Shown here: positions 1 to 9,989 of the stretch, in pieces | How the letters are laid out: the number at the start of each line of letters is the position of its first letter | How positions within the stretch are numbered: the stretch's first letter is position 1 | Origin: Microvelia longipes | Taxonomy: Eukaryota; Arthropoda; Insecta; Hemiptera; Veliidae | Direction of reading: 5' to 3' | Assembly: GCA_018340805.1 (NCBI GenBank) | Contig: JACMZG010001914.1 | Coordinates: 2,170,058-2,234,057, forward strand | Length of the DNA: 64,000 nt | The notes under the pieces: model-generated | What the model was told of the DNA's origin: nothing | Database searches by the model: none | The model's input: the letters and a program-made list of their open reading frames with translations, nothing else | Program-made: the position numbers and the translations under genes

Positions 1-11
1 CAGTTTTAACT

Positions 12-220
12 GAAAACTTAAATAAGAGATAGTGAGACAGGTAGTTATGTTTAAATGATGAATAAAGCTAAAACTTAAGTAAGCAATTGTGTAGTAAGCA
101 GTAACTGCAAATGTTAAATGATGTATAAAGCAAAACTTATGTGAGAAATTTTGTAACAGGTAGTAGTTAGTAATGCTAAATGACTTATAAAGCGAAAACT
201 TAAGTAAGAAATAGTTGCAT
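12..220. repeat. ~60-bp tandem repeat, about 3.5 copies
   Basis: Diverged units each begin with AAAACTTA(A/T)GT(A/G)AG and end with AAATGA..TATAAAGC. Successive starts lie near 15, 72, 134 and 197. No coding potential is seen. Confidence 0.75.
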
Positions 221-559
221 AGTTGTTAAGAAAACAACTATGCATTTCATAAAAAATTCGTTCGTTTTGCAGATCTCTGTTTAATTACTACCCTTGAATT
301 TAATACTCTTCATAACAACTGACATAAAGAATTATTGCACATTATTATTTATAATTTTTTCGGTCGTTTTATTGAATCTTTAACAGAATAAAGCTATATC
401 CACACGCACAAGTTTAGTTTACATTTCATGTAAGGTTGTAATAACCAATGAGGTAAAATGACAACGCGTTGTGCTACGAGATGGCAATTAAAGTGGTGTC
501 AGTTTTAGCAACCCAAGAAGTAACCTTTCACCTGGTAAAAGAGGTAACCTTTGCCATCA
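221..559. other. Unassigned AT-rich spacer
   Basis: No gene, RNA gene or clear repeat was recognised in this stretch. Confidence 0.5.
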
Positions 560-692
560 TGAGTTAGGCTGGTAATTGTAAACATAGTTTTAATATAAAC
601 ATATTTTTTTATTGTAAGCATAGTTCATTAATGTGGACATAGTTTGTTAATGTCAACATAGTTTCTACAAATACATATAGTTTGTTAATGTA
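560..692. repeat. Short minisatellite, AACATAGTTTGTTAATGT type
   Basis: The core AACATAGTTTGT and variants recur about every 18-20 bp. The same motif forms a longer array at 1966-2335, so the two arrays bracket the intervening 1.2 kb. Confidence 0.7.
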
Positions 693-710
693 ACACCTCG
701 TCTACACGAT

Positions 711-785
711 GTGTTGAACACCAGGTTGAATCCTCGACACTGATTCTACTCCGTGTAGACAGGGGTTCAACCTGGTGTTTAACAC
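711..785. repeat. Inverted repeat with GTTGAACAC/GTTGAACCC motif
   Basis: Arm 711-730 (GTGTTGAACACCAGGTTGAA) pairs with 766-785 with one mismatch. GTTGAACCC words continue to about 860, and the same word forms another inverted repeat at 1908-1960. Confidence 0.75.
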
Positions 786-978
786 CGATATCGACACCCA
801 TAATTTGTAGGTCGAATCCTGATAATGTGTCGACACTTATCGGGGTTGAACCCGGTATCCAAACTAAGGTTATTTTGATAATTATTATTGCTTTCAATTT
901 TTTTGGTTATTTAATAAACATATAAAAATTTATTATGAATTTAATAAACTGCGTAGGCTTCCGCGGTTATTGTCATGA

Positions 979-1160
979 AGATTTAGGTCTTCCGGTGGTG
1001 ACCGCGTCAAGCGGTGGTCTTCCGCGTGAGTTATAGTTTTGTAGAGCATTGTGTTTCTATCCATGATGTCCTACATCCCTGAAGATGCCTCCCACAGTGG
1101 AAGCGAAACGTCGGATTCTTCATCTACATTGACGCGGTCACCACCGGAAGACCTAAATCT
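979..1160. repeat. 32-bp perfect inverted repeat enclosing a hammerhead-like motif
   Basis: Bases 979-1010 are the exact reverse complement of 1129-1160. The arms contain CTTCCGGTGGTGACCGCG and its complement. The 118-bp interior holds the hammerhead candidate at 1065-1124. Perfect arms around a ribozyme-like core suggest a terminal part of a retroelement, possibly Penelope-like, but no reverse transcriptase is present here. Confidence 0.8.
1065..1124 (+). ncRNA. Candidate type I hammerhead self-cleaving ribozyme
   Basis: All core parts are present in order. CTGAAGA (C3-A9, matching CUGANGA) lies at 1079-1085. Stem II is 1087-1092 paired with 1099-1104, with one mismatch. GAA (12-14) is at 1105-1107. 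A palindromic loop-less stem III, ACGT, is at 1108-1111, followed by C1112 as the cleavage-site H17. Stem I pairs ATCC 1075-1078 with GGAT 1113-1116 and GATG 1065-1068 with CATC 1121-1124 across an internal loop, as expected for natural hammerheads. One odd point is an extra U (1086) between A9 and stem II; a base inserted there is known from a natural viroid hammerhead. Very short palindromic stem III is typical of hammerheads in Penelope-like elements and retrozymes, which act as dimers. Activity is inferred, not shown. Confidence 0.6.
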
Positions 1161-1904
1161 TTATTATGAATTTATTTACCTTTTCCTAATGATATTTAAC
1201 CAAAATATTGATTTAGCAGCATTATGCTGTCGAAACTTTATTGGTAATATAAATGCATTCATTGGCTCAAATTTAAGTCGCGATTCGCTGTAATAAACGC
1301 TGCTTATATTGGTGGAATATTAAATAATATTGGTTCTTGGCCTTCTCATAAGAGCAGTGTATTTTCTTTTTCTGTTGTTCCTTGCCGCATATGCCTCATT
1401 TAATAAAAACACTAATTTGTAGGTTAAAGCAGTTATAATTAAAATAGCGGACACAAAATAAGGAAATAATAATTCATGTTTTTAAAAATATTCCAAATAC
1501 TAAGGAAAGTACAAAAGAGAACCGAATAATTGCAAATCATGTTGATTTTAAAGAATGACCAACTTACCCAAATAAATATTTCCTAAGAAAATATCGATCT
1601 TTATTTAGATTTTAGTTATTTAGAATTATTTTATTGATAAACATCTTTATTAGTTCTATTTTTACTGTTCAGTTTTGTTTGTATTTTTATAACAAATTTT
1701 GGTTTATTTACTTGGTTTTATTTATTCATTATCATTCTACTTTACTATAATGTGATTTACAAATATCTGCCAATACTATAATGAAGTAATAAAGGATATA
1801 ATTATGTATAAGAACTGGCTACATATATAAGTAAAGAAAAACAGACAAACTTAGAGATACAATAGGATAACCACTGTGCAGAGGTTATAACTTTTAATTA
1901 CAGC
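1161..1904. other. Unassigned AT-rich spacer
   Basis: The open frame covering 1051-1293 has no recognisable domain and includes the hammerhead region, so it is not called as a gene. Nothing else was recognised. Confidence 0.5.
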
Positions 1905-1907
1905 ATA

Positions 1908-1958
1908 GGAGTTGAACCCCTACTGTTTAGACGTTTGCGGGGTTCAACTCCGCAAACG
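1908..1958. repeat. Overlapping inverted repeats, GTTGAACCCC motif
   Basis: GGAGTTGAACCCC (1908-1920) is complementary to 1939-1951, and CGTTTGCGG (1932-1940) is complementary to 1950-1958. The two hairpins share bases and are mutually exclusive. Confidence 0.75.
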
Positions 1959-1965
1959 TGTTTTG

Positions 1966-2335
1966 TGTTCAACCCAGTGTTCAACATATTATGTTGACAT
2001 ATTTTGTGCAGATAAACATAGTTTTTAATGTAACATAGTTTGTGCAATACATATAGTTTGCTATTGGATACATAGTTTGTGCAGATAAACAGTTTCAATG
2101 TAAACATAGTTTGTGCAAATAAAATAGTTTGTTTATGTAAACATAGTTTGATAATGTAAACAAATTTTGTTAATGTAAACATAGTTTGTGCAGATAAACA
2201 TAGATTTTTAATGTAAACATAGTTTGTGCAAATAAAAATAGTTTGTTTATGTAAACATAGTTTTGCAGGTAAACATATTTGTTCATGTAAACATAGTTTG
2301 TGCAGGTAAACATAGTTTGTGCATATTAACTAGGC
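1966..2335. repeat. Minisatellite, (T)AAACATAGTTTGTGCA units
   Basis: The core AAACATAGTTTGTG or AAACATAGTTTGTTTATGT recurs more than a dozen times with 18-24 bp spacing. Reading frames across it are products of the repeat. Confidence 0.85.
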
Positions 2336-2593
2336 TGAAGTTCGTAATGTACGCAGAGCATAAAAAATACTCGACTTACATTGTGTAGTAAGATTATATA
2401 ATTTACATAGTAACAAACCTAGGAATATACTAACCCAACCCTACACTGAATATTTGTACCTATAAACCATTCCATCCTAATTTTGTAAAAAATAGCAGGA
2501 TCCCTATAAGAATGCAGAAGCAAGTAGCATTGAAGCAGTACTTGGTACATTGGTACATTGGTTTAATAGTAAGTACCGTTAAATAAAAACTCT

Positions 2594-2597
<4 letters not shown>

Positions 2598-2664
<67 letters not shown>

Positions 2665-2672
2665 GTGTGTGT
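2598..2672. repeat. (TA)n followed by (TG)n microsatellite
   Basis: Two long TA runs separated by ATAATA, then a short TG run. Confidence 0.95.
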
Positions 2673-3990
2673 ACGTACATTTATTTATTATTTTATTATT
2701 GTTACCATTTTTATATTGTATATCTTACTATATTAAGAATCTACTTTTAATGAGCATTATTTGGGAATATATAAATTTGTATATATGCGATATTAATTAG
2801 ATTGCCGATAATATGCTGTAATACGTTATATATGCAGTTCCTATATTTTTAGGTCTACAAAACATGTAAGTCACGGGGGGCTTTCCCCACCTTGACTAGC
2901 TAGTGCGCAGCTCGAAATATGTTGCAATATTGCTTGGTTATATTAAGGTAACTTACAGATTGATTAGGAGATAAGGATTGCGCTCTATAGTAGGCAGCTC
3001 TCTCATAGTCAGGGGGGTACAGCTTGTCATAATCCAGCATCCTCGATACCTCCAGTCGACGAATTTTCACAACAAACTAATCAAATCGAGCACCCCCTAC
3101 TCCAGCATCTGAGTTACTGTATTAAGTAAAAAAAATCTCCGAATTGTATTTAAGATAATAATTGTAGAATTTGAACCTCACTGTTTGATTATTTATCGCT
3201 AGTTCGTTTGGAAATTTAATTTATAATTATTTAAAAATTTATTTAATAAATTAATATTTAATGTGCTCGGTTAGAAGACGCGTAAAGAACTAAAGTGTTT
3301 CTTCTATAATTTTTGGTACTGTGCCATAAAAACAAAAAATAGAAACTCAAAATAAACCACCCTTAATTTTCGAACCAATCACAATTAAGAGGTGTCACCC
3401 TTAAAACAATAAGCAACGCATGCGCATAAACTACCCTTATGTTTCTTAACTCCGCCCTTACGTTATTTTTTTAAACACGAGAAAACAAGGACTATCTATT
3501 TTATTTATACTCTATTTAAAATTGTATCATTAAATAAATGACTTACACAATTATTTTCGCAACAGAAGCCATTTTTAAAATATATTATTTAAACCGACCA
3601 TAAGAAAAATGTCAGGTTGCCAAATAGTTTTTCATTCATTATAAGTTCAACCAATGAAAAACAATAACGAATTTAAAACGTCAAATAAATATGGCGGACT
3701 AATTTAAATGTATACATTTTATGTATTAATGGTGACGGTTATATATTGTATTTGAAATTTATTATTATGATGCATTATATTTTATTATATTATAATTTCA
3801 GATTCAATTAATAAATGTTTAAAATAATTACGACATTAAAATATATTATTTGAAGGTGCTCGGGTTAATGTAAAATAATTTTAAATTGGTTGTAAATGAT
3901 GAGAATTTTGAATTTATTGCTTTAATTTTGTAGCAGATGTAAAAAAAGATAATATTAGGCGTGAATGAAATTGGATATTTAATTTAAGGT
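2673..3990. other. Unassigned AT-rich spacer
   Basis: No open frame with a recognisable domain and no terminal-repeat structure was found. Confidence 0.5.
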
Positions 3991-4007
3991 GGTTTTATAT
4001 TACTGCT

Positions 4008-4470
4008 AGCGGCTGCCATGTAAGCTGTGTTTCAACCTATGTAATCTTATAGAAGGTTTCTTAACAACTTGCATTAGCGATGCGATAGATGGATTAGCGA
4101 TGCGATAGATGGAATTTTTCGTAAGTAGACTAAACCCAAACGAATTATTCACTGATCATCGTTTTATTGGTGTGATTTCGTTCCGTCGACAAATCGCTCC
4201 GTCGATAGTCGACGGAACGACAAGAGTTGTTGCGACAAATCATTCCATCGACAAATATCTTGTCGATGCAATGATTTGTCGATGGACTGATTTGTCGACG
4301 CTATGATATGTCGATGGAATAATTTGTCGACGAAGTGATTTGTCTACGGAGCTGTTTTATTGATATGAGAAACCCTTAAAGATCTGACGCAATAGAATTT
4401 TTTTTTTAATGTATTCTTAGATTTTTCCTAACTTCCGATTTAGAGAAAAATAACTTTGATTTGTGCTGTG
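4008..4470 (+). mobile_element. Decayed copy of the Harbinger-like MITE seen at 33473-34419
   Basis: The words TTTCAACCTATGTAATCTTA (4030-4049), GCGATGCG, CTAAACCC, TTAAAG.TCTGACGC and TTCCGATT occur in the same order as at 33548-33755 in the intact element. No terminal inverted repeat was recovered. An 18-bp unit (TAGCGATGCGATAGATGG) is duplicated at 4075-4110, and a GTCGAC minisatellite interrupts the copy. Confidence 0.6.
4168..4352. repeat. 16-bp minisatellite with palindromic GTCGAC core
   Basis: Units of the form TGATTTGTCGACGNNN repeat at 16-bp spacing in the right half. The left half carries the complementary form (CCGTCGACAAATC), so the array as a whole is an inverted arrangement centred near 4207. 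Confidence 0.75.
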
Positions 4471-4700
4471 TCTGTACTTTTTTTTATATATTTTTTTTAC
4501 TTTATTGTTTATACTTCTCCTAACCTACTGCAGGAAAAATGTTCATCCTAAAAATCCGAAATCGAGACTTCATTCGTTTTCGAGGCACTTTGAAGTTTGT
4601 GAGGTTCTGAATGGTTTTCATCTCGCTGTGAGTGTTTATGTGTGTCACGCAAAGCTTCCGCTGGGTTTACGAAAGTCAATCGAAAATTATGACAAATAAC

Positions 4701-5185
4701 TATCGATTATGTTAAAAATTGTGAAAACAGTGGTACATTAAATCCCATTTAAACATTGGTAGCCCAACCATATTCGCCCAAATATGGACTTTTGGTTTTT
4801 CTTTGACGGCCTATCAACTTTTGATCTTTTTATATTTTTTTGCCTCTGACATATCGTCGTTAGGAAGGTAAAACCTTATATAGTAGTATAAGAAATACTT
4901 AACTAGTTGTCAAAATTCAATATTCAATTTTTAAACATAAATATCATATTGAATCATTTATGGTAAAGCTATTAAATAAATAAAATATGGCACTGACGAA
5001 TAAATTAACGGATAAAATTGACCTGATAGACTTAATATATCAACTTGTCTCAGCTTTTAAATGATTCCAATACCTGCATGCTTGCGGCAATACTTTAGCC
5101 ACGACTCGCAATTACCCTTTGGTATTTATTTATTTATTTATTTATTTAATGATTTTTAATATATAATATATTATAATGGTCATAT
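4701..5185. other. Unassigned AT-rich spacer
   Basis: Only a short (ATTT)n run at 5126-5148 stands out. Confidence 0.5.
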
Positions 5186-5400
5186 AATATAGTATAATGG
5201 TCAGCACGTGCGCCTGTCGCCCAGACAGCCCGGGTTCGATCCTGGTCGGGGCTTCTAGGATTTTCATGCGAGGGATGGAAATCCTTCCACGTGCCGTTCT
5301 TCGAAAGGGACGATAAGCCGGTGGTTCCGAGCCTGTCCGATGTCGCGGTACTAGTAAATGATCCTAACCCTAAATGAAACTGGGTATCTGGGTATAGCAA
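5186..5400 (+). mobile_element. SINE family A, 5' part with a tRNA-like head
   Basis: A-box-like AATGGTCAGCACG and B-box GGTTCGATCC (5233-5242) mark RNA polymerase III promoter elements of a tRNA-derived SINE. The body (GCCGGTGGTTCCGAGCCTGT, then AATGAAACTGGGTA) matches the SINE copies at 20286-20840 and 60542-61107. The head differs from theirs, which carry GGTTCAATCCC. The 3' half resumes at about 5935. Confidence 0.75.
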
Positions 5401-5934
5401 TTTTTTTTAAACAAGTTCTTTATTGGCAAAAGTATACAATATTTATTTATGATTTGGGGTGATTTGTGCCTCTTTATTTTTATTTTATTTATTAATTTGG
5501 TATTAATTTGGTTATTTTTGGGGTGTGAGGGGTTTGTTTGGGTTAAGGATAATTTCCAATTTTGGTTTGGGTATGATTTTTTTTTTTTTTTTTTTCAGGA
5601 TTTGCAAAATTGATATTTTTGATGGTGTTTTGAATAGGTTTGTATTGTAAAGAGATTTTGCAGGAGTGTCAAAGAGGGTTTCCTATGCAGTCTGTGGACT
5701 GACTTTTGATGAATCAACCTGGCATTTGCCTGTAAAATTGAGGGAAACCACAGAAAACCTCAATTAGGTTGATCGGACACGCGGGTCCTGGGTTAAAGGT
5801 TTATTTTTTTTTTTTTTTTTTTTTTTTTTTACGTTTGGGGGTTTAGTTGTTAGGGTTCGTTTTCTAGATTTTTGAGGCTAAGGGGAATAGTTTATTTTAT
5901 TTACGAATTGAAGTGTATTTATTATGTTTTTTTT
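5401..5934. other. Insertion between SINE halves, with two long poly-T tracts
   Basis: It contains T runs at 5578-5595 and 5803-5830 and a GC-richer piece (5660-5795) with the words GGAAACCACAGAAAACCTC and TTGATCGGACACGCGGGTCC. Poly-T next to such pieces suggests minus-strand retroposed fragments. The source family was not recognised. Confidence 0.5.
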
Positions 5935-6159
5935 AGAATTATAGTGTGTCTGCCTTGTAGTTTAAAGTGTATGGAGATTTGGTTTAACAGCGAGGGCACG
6001 TGTTTTTCCCAGTTTTCACTAGACTATAAGTAGCAGTGAAAATATTTATGATTGCTTGAAAAAAACATGAGAGGAGCCATAGAAATTCACGGCTCCTTTG
6101 TCTATAGATTAGATTAAATATACCTACACTTGAAAATAAAAGGAGTAGAACACTATCTT
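5935..6159 (+). mobile_element. SINE family A, 3' part (upstream of the LINE insertion)
   Basis: It matches the copies at 60790-61020 and 20286-20620: CTGCCTTGTAGTTTA, TTTTCACTAGACTATAAG, CATGAGAGGA.CCATAGAAAT, ATATACCTACACTTGAAA. It is cut at 6159 by a LINE and resumes at 7358. Confidence 0.85.
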
Positions 6160-7357
6160 TTTTTTGTAGGTAGTAACCCTACCTAAAATGCATTTATTTA
6201 TTTCACATGTTCCATACAAATATTACAATCATAATAAAAAAATGTGTAAAAATAATAATTATAAAGATAAAAAATTATATAAATATAATAGTTATAAAGA
6301 TAGGAAATTTAGTTACAAACTTAATTTGTCAAAATCTAAAGAGTTAATGAATTTAGAGAAAATATTAAAATATTTTGGAAACATTTGAAGATTAGTAGGA
6401 GTCCAAGACTTTCCTCTTGTGACAAGGCTAGAAATTAATGAGCTTCTCTCAGCATCAAATAAGGGGCAATCAAAAATAATGTGGTGCCATGTTTGGGGAG
6501 TTACCATGTCGCAGCTACATGATGGATCTGGAATAATTTTAAAACGGTTAAGATATGCTTTGTTGGAACCATGGCCAGAAAGGGCTTGCGTAATTTTGTA
6601 CGTAAGGACTATATTTGTTTTTGATCTGCTCTCTACGGTTGGGAAAAATTGTTTAGTCCACAAACCTTTTTCTGAATTTATCCTCATTTCTTTCCAGTTT
6701 TCCAAACTTATCTCATAACTCAACCGTTTTAAAGTTGACTTGGGGATTTTTTCATAAGCTGGGCTTACACTAAAGGAGTTGAGTGAGGCTTCCTTTGCTA
6801 TTTCGTCAGTATTTGAACAGATGATCCCTGTCTCAAAAGTTGTAGTAATAAACACCGGCAAGATTCTGCTAGAGGATAATGACAGGCTTGGTTTTTAATA
6901 CAACTAATTGAGACCTGACTATCTGTGTAAATAATTACTTTGTCTTCTGGAGAGATATTAGATATTAGCCAAACAAGTGCTTTCTCAATACCTAGTAGCT
7001 CAGCTTGAATATTTGAAGAGTGTTGGGAAAGTTTAAATCTATCCGAAAAGAAAAATTGAAAATTTTTATACACAACAAAAGCTGTTCCCACGCCTTCATC
7101 ATTTTTACTTCCGTCAGTGTAAATACACACATTAGGGTTAATAATATCCTCCGAAAAAGCCTTAGCTGGATAGTCAGCAGGGTGAAGCCAGTTTTTATGA
7201 GGAACAGGTTTATCATAAGGCAAAGCGCAGTAAATATTCTCCATCCAATTATTAAAACGAGCGAGGTGTCGAAGCTTTATATATAAAGCTTCTAAGATAG
7301 AATCTTTATATCTATGTTACTTTAATCTATAAAGTCCCTAAGATAAAACACTATCTT
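6149..7357 (-). mobile_element. 5'-truncated LINE inserted in a SINE, with target-site duplication
   Basis: The target duplication AACACTATCTT flanks it at 6149-6159 and 7347-7357. The T run at 6158-6165 is the poly(A) tail of a minus-strand element. The body encodes the RNase H end of a LINE. The SINE sequence continues across the insertion, which fixes the order of events. Confidence 0.9.
6313..7244 (-). pseudogene. LINE ORF2 C-terminal fragment: RNase H plus C-terminal zinc knuckle
   Basis: Two minus-strand frames, 6798-7244 and 6313-6861, together cover an RNase H domain and its C-terminal tail, so a frameshift lies near 6860. The first frame shows YTDGSKNDEGVGTAF, an AELLGIEKAL helix with the catalytic Glu, and IYTDSQ. 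The second resumes with NTDEIAKEAS, holding the last catalytic Asp. A Cys-x-Cys-x7-His-H-x4-Cys cluster (CSCDMVTPQTWHHIIFDC) follows, as in the ORF2 tails of RNase H-bearing LINEs (I/R1/Jockey lineages). The reverse transcriptase and endonuclease are missing because of 5' truncation. Nonfunctional. Confidence 0.85.
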
Positions 7358-7460
7358 AGGGAGCTGGCAAAAAGGGCCCGAAAACGTGGCCTACTTGCCT
7401 GATAGTTACTACCACCCCCCTTCCCCCCATATTACTACTACTAATAATAATAATAATAAC
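7358..7460 (+). mobile_element. SINE family A, 3' end with (ACT)n/(ATA)n tail
   Basis: The words ACGTGGCCTACTTGCCTG and TAGTTACTA.CAC match the ends of the other copies. A trinucleotide tail follows at 7431-7460. Confidence 0.85.
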
Positions 7461-7758
7461 ACACTTGCTTCGCTCACTATATGGAGTAAATAGGGAAACA
7501 TTCGCTTGCTGATATTCTAAAATATAAATACAATTTAAAAAAAAGACTCGCTTCGCTCGCTAAGTTGCATAGTTTATTTAAGAAATTCTTTATTAGGGCT
7601 CATTATATTGGATATGTTATACGTAAGAAGGGCTCGCTTCACTCATTAGATATCGCGTATTAGCCATTATGTATAAAAAATTATTGCTTCATTCACTAGC
7701 TTATGCTAGCGAGTGAAAATAACATTGTTAGTTAGTTAATGTTGGGGCTCACTTGACT

Positions 7759-7812
<54 letters not shown>

Positions 7813-7872
7813 AATATTTATATATGATTAAAAAATTAATAGCGAAATGATAGGCGAAATATATTAATTGAA
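7461..7872. repeat. Degenerate repeats with TCGCTTCGCTCG motif, plus (TA)n
   Basis: The words GCTCGCTTCGCTCGCTA and CTTCACTCATTAG recur at roughly 70-bp spacing. A (TA)n tract lies at 7761-7807. Confidence 0.6.
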
Positions 7873-8047
7873 TAAATCATTCAAAATTTTTTTATAGAAC
7901 TAAAGACCCCTTGATCAAGCCTGAGATGGAGTTCTATAAACTTTCCAGTGCTACAAAGAACAAACTATTACAAATGAATAGCAGTAAAAATTTCTCGATT
8001 TGCTCACTGGATTATATATATTAATAATAATGCAAAACAAAAAAAGG
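7873..8047. repeat. 173-bp direct repeat, copy 1
   Basis: It runs from TAAATCATTCAAAATTTT to GCAAAACAAAAAAAGG and is nearly identical to 8585-8756. The duplication is 712 bp apart and encloses two tandem SINEs. Confidence 0.9.
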
Positions 8048-8110
8048 ACACAGACGGCTACGCTCTTATTCGTTTAGTTAACTCGTGTAGCTTCCAATAC
8101 ACCAAGAGAG

Positions 8111-8334
8111 TCTGCCTCCGTGGCCGTGATCGTAAAGGCGTTCGATTTCGGCACCGGAGGTCCGGGGTTCGCAGCCCAGGCTATGCTCTAAGATTTAATG
8201 AATAGTATTTTTATTAAAATGATTTCTCCAACTTTAATTAATTCTTAGAGTGTAGTAAATGCAACCCACCTGAGGTGGTTCCCGCAGAGTGAATACCCTG
8301 ATGGGCCGAAAGGCCTTAAAACAGGCATTTTATT
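8111..8334 (+). mobile_element. SINE family B, copy 1
   Basis: The tRNA-like head carries the A-box region GCCTCCGTGGCCG.GATCGT and B-box GGGTTCGCAGCCC (8163-8175). The body ends CCTGATGGGCCGAAAGGCCT and a degraded GGCATT tail. A second copy follows with no gap. Confidence 0.8.
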
Positions 8335-8584
8335 TGCCGCCTCCGTGGCCGAGGTCGTTAAGGCGTTAGTCTTTACACTGACCTTTGACACCAACGGAGG
8401 TCTGGGGTTCGCATCCCAGGTTACGCTCTCAGGTTTTAGAAGATTATTATTTAGATAAATTATCGCTAACTTTAGAATTCACTTTGAGCGTAACGGTTGC
8501 TACTACACCCGAGGTGGTTCCCGCAAGGGTTATCCTGATGAGCCGCAAGGTTCTATACGGGCATTATTATTATTATTATTATTA
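8335..8584 (+). mobile_element. SINE family B, copy 2, with (ATT)n tail
   Basis: It has the same organisation as the previous copy: GCCTCCGTGGCCGAGGTCGT, B-box GGGTTCGCATCCC, GAGGTGGTTCCCGCA, then GGGCATTATTATTATT. It lies head-to-tail with copy 1, so the pair could be a dimeric SINE or two insertions. Confidence 0.8.
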
Positions 8585-8756
8585 TAAATCATTCAAAATT
8601 TTTTTTATAGAACTAAAGTCCCCTTGATCAAGCCTGAGATGGAGTTCTATAAACTTTCCAGTGCTACAAAGAACAAACTATTACAAATAGCAGTAAAAAT
8701 TGCTCGATTTGCTCACTGGATTATATATATTAATAATAATGCAAAACAAAAAAAGG
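8585..8756. repeat. 173-bp direct repeat, copy 2
   Basis: Near-identical to 7873-8047. It abuts the (ATT)n tail of the SINE on its left. Confidence 0.9.
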
Positions 8757-8906
8757 CTCGCTTCGCTCGCTAGATTGAGTATATTTATAGAAATAGATAC
8801 TAAAAAAAATCTCGATTCGCTCGCTAGATTGTGCACCTTTAGCATTGTACATAATAAAATAAGCTCACTTAGCTTCTTGCTAGATTGCGTATATTTATAA
8901 TAATCC
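8757..8906. repeat. ~65-bp degenerate tandem repeat, TTCGCTCGCTAGATTG
   Basis: Three units contain CGCTCGCTAGATTG or the decayed form CTTGCTAGATTG, each followed by a TATATTTATA-like stretch. The Copia LTR begins directly after. Confidence 0.7.
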
Positions 8907-9100
8907 TGTTAAATTTATAAGCATACAACGGAGTATTAACTTAATTTAAGTGATAAAATAAGCAGAATTTTACCTAAGCACTCACGCAAAACGCCAAACT
9001 TGTTCATGAAGCTTCAAGAAATTTCTAGAGAACCCTCTTCCTTTTTCTGTAAGAACTTAAAATGGCGGACAGTATTTAAACAGATTTTTTAACTTCAACA
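8907..9100 (-). repeat. Copia 3' LTR (194 bp)
   Basis: It begins TGTTAAATTTATAAGC and ends ACTTCAACA in plus-strand view. It matches the outer parts of 13656-14802 apart from about 40 bp present only here (CTAAGCACTCACGCAAAACG region). Confidence 0.9.
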
Positions 9101-9112
9101 CACCCCCTCAAA
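9101..9112 (-). other. Polypurine tract of the Copia element
   Basis: Read on the minus strand, TTGAGGGGGTG directly precedes the LTR's TGTTGAAG. This is the usual plus-strand priming site. Confidence 0.8.
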
Positions 9113-9281
9113 AAGGCATGTTTAAAAAACAAAAAAGTTGACTTAAAAGAACTAATAGTATACCACTTCAAAAATTCAATAAAAGAGGTTTAAAACAAAA
9201 AATAATCTTTTTTTTTTAGTAAAACTGAATTTAAGAAACAGCAGTAAAAAGAAATTTAACTTCTATAAAATTTAAAAAAAA

Positions 9282-9890
9282 TTAATATAAATTTAAGCTG
9301 TTTCTGAATTTAATGAATTTATTTTTAAGCAATGGTTTTGTGAAACAATCAGCTACTTGATTTGAGGTTTCAATGTACTTAAGTTTCACCAGTCCAGCTT
9401 TAATCTTTTCTTGAACGAAATGAAAACGTACATCTATGTGTTTCAGTCTTTTACAGCAGTCAGGAACGTTAGCAACTTGAAGAGCAGCATGATTATCTTC
9501 ATACATGACGAATGGTTGATCAAGTTTAAATCCTATTTAAGCGACACTCAACGCTATATACTCGGCTTCAGAGGATGACAGTGCAACACATGGTTGTTTT
9601 CTTGATGCCCATACAGTGCAACAGCCAAAGGTGTAGAATACAAAACCTGTTGTTGATTTTCGGTCTGACAGGTCACATCCCCAGTCAGAATCAGTGTAAC
9701 CAACCAATATATTCGGACTAATGTCCTTCTTATAGGTCAAGGTAAGGTGTAAGGTACCAGCTATGTATCCAAGAACTCTCTTCAGAGCTTCCCACAGTGC
9801 TCGAGTAACACAGTCTTGATATCTGCTTAAGAAGGAGATAGCAGCACACAAGTCCGGTCTAGTGCCCAACATAGTACATGATGCTCCCAA
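9282..9890 (-). pseudogene. Copia pol: RNase H domain
   Basis: Two minus-strand frames (9537-9890 and 9282-9506) are separated by a stop near 9537. The first shows YTDSDWGCD, DRKSTTGF and SSSEAEYIAL with catalytic Asp and Glu. The second shows YEDNHAALQVA and HIDVRFHFVQE. Together they are typical of the Copia RNase H. The reading ends at the natural C terminus near 9282. Confidence 0.9.
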
Positions 9891-9989
9891 TTAAGCTTCT
9901 ACAATCAGTTTCTAATTTATTACTTTCGGATTTCTCAGCTTTGAAAACATCCACCCTAGAGCAAGGGTCCATAGGAGAAGACGCGGTTC

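Noticed and set aside
8111..8580. Genuine tRNA genes
   Set aside because: A- and B-boxes are present but the cloverleaf is not complete and bodies with tails follow, as in SINEs. The same applies to 5186, 34530, 49003 and 60542.
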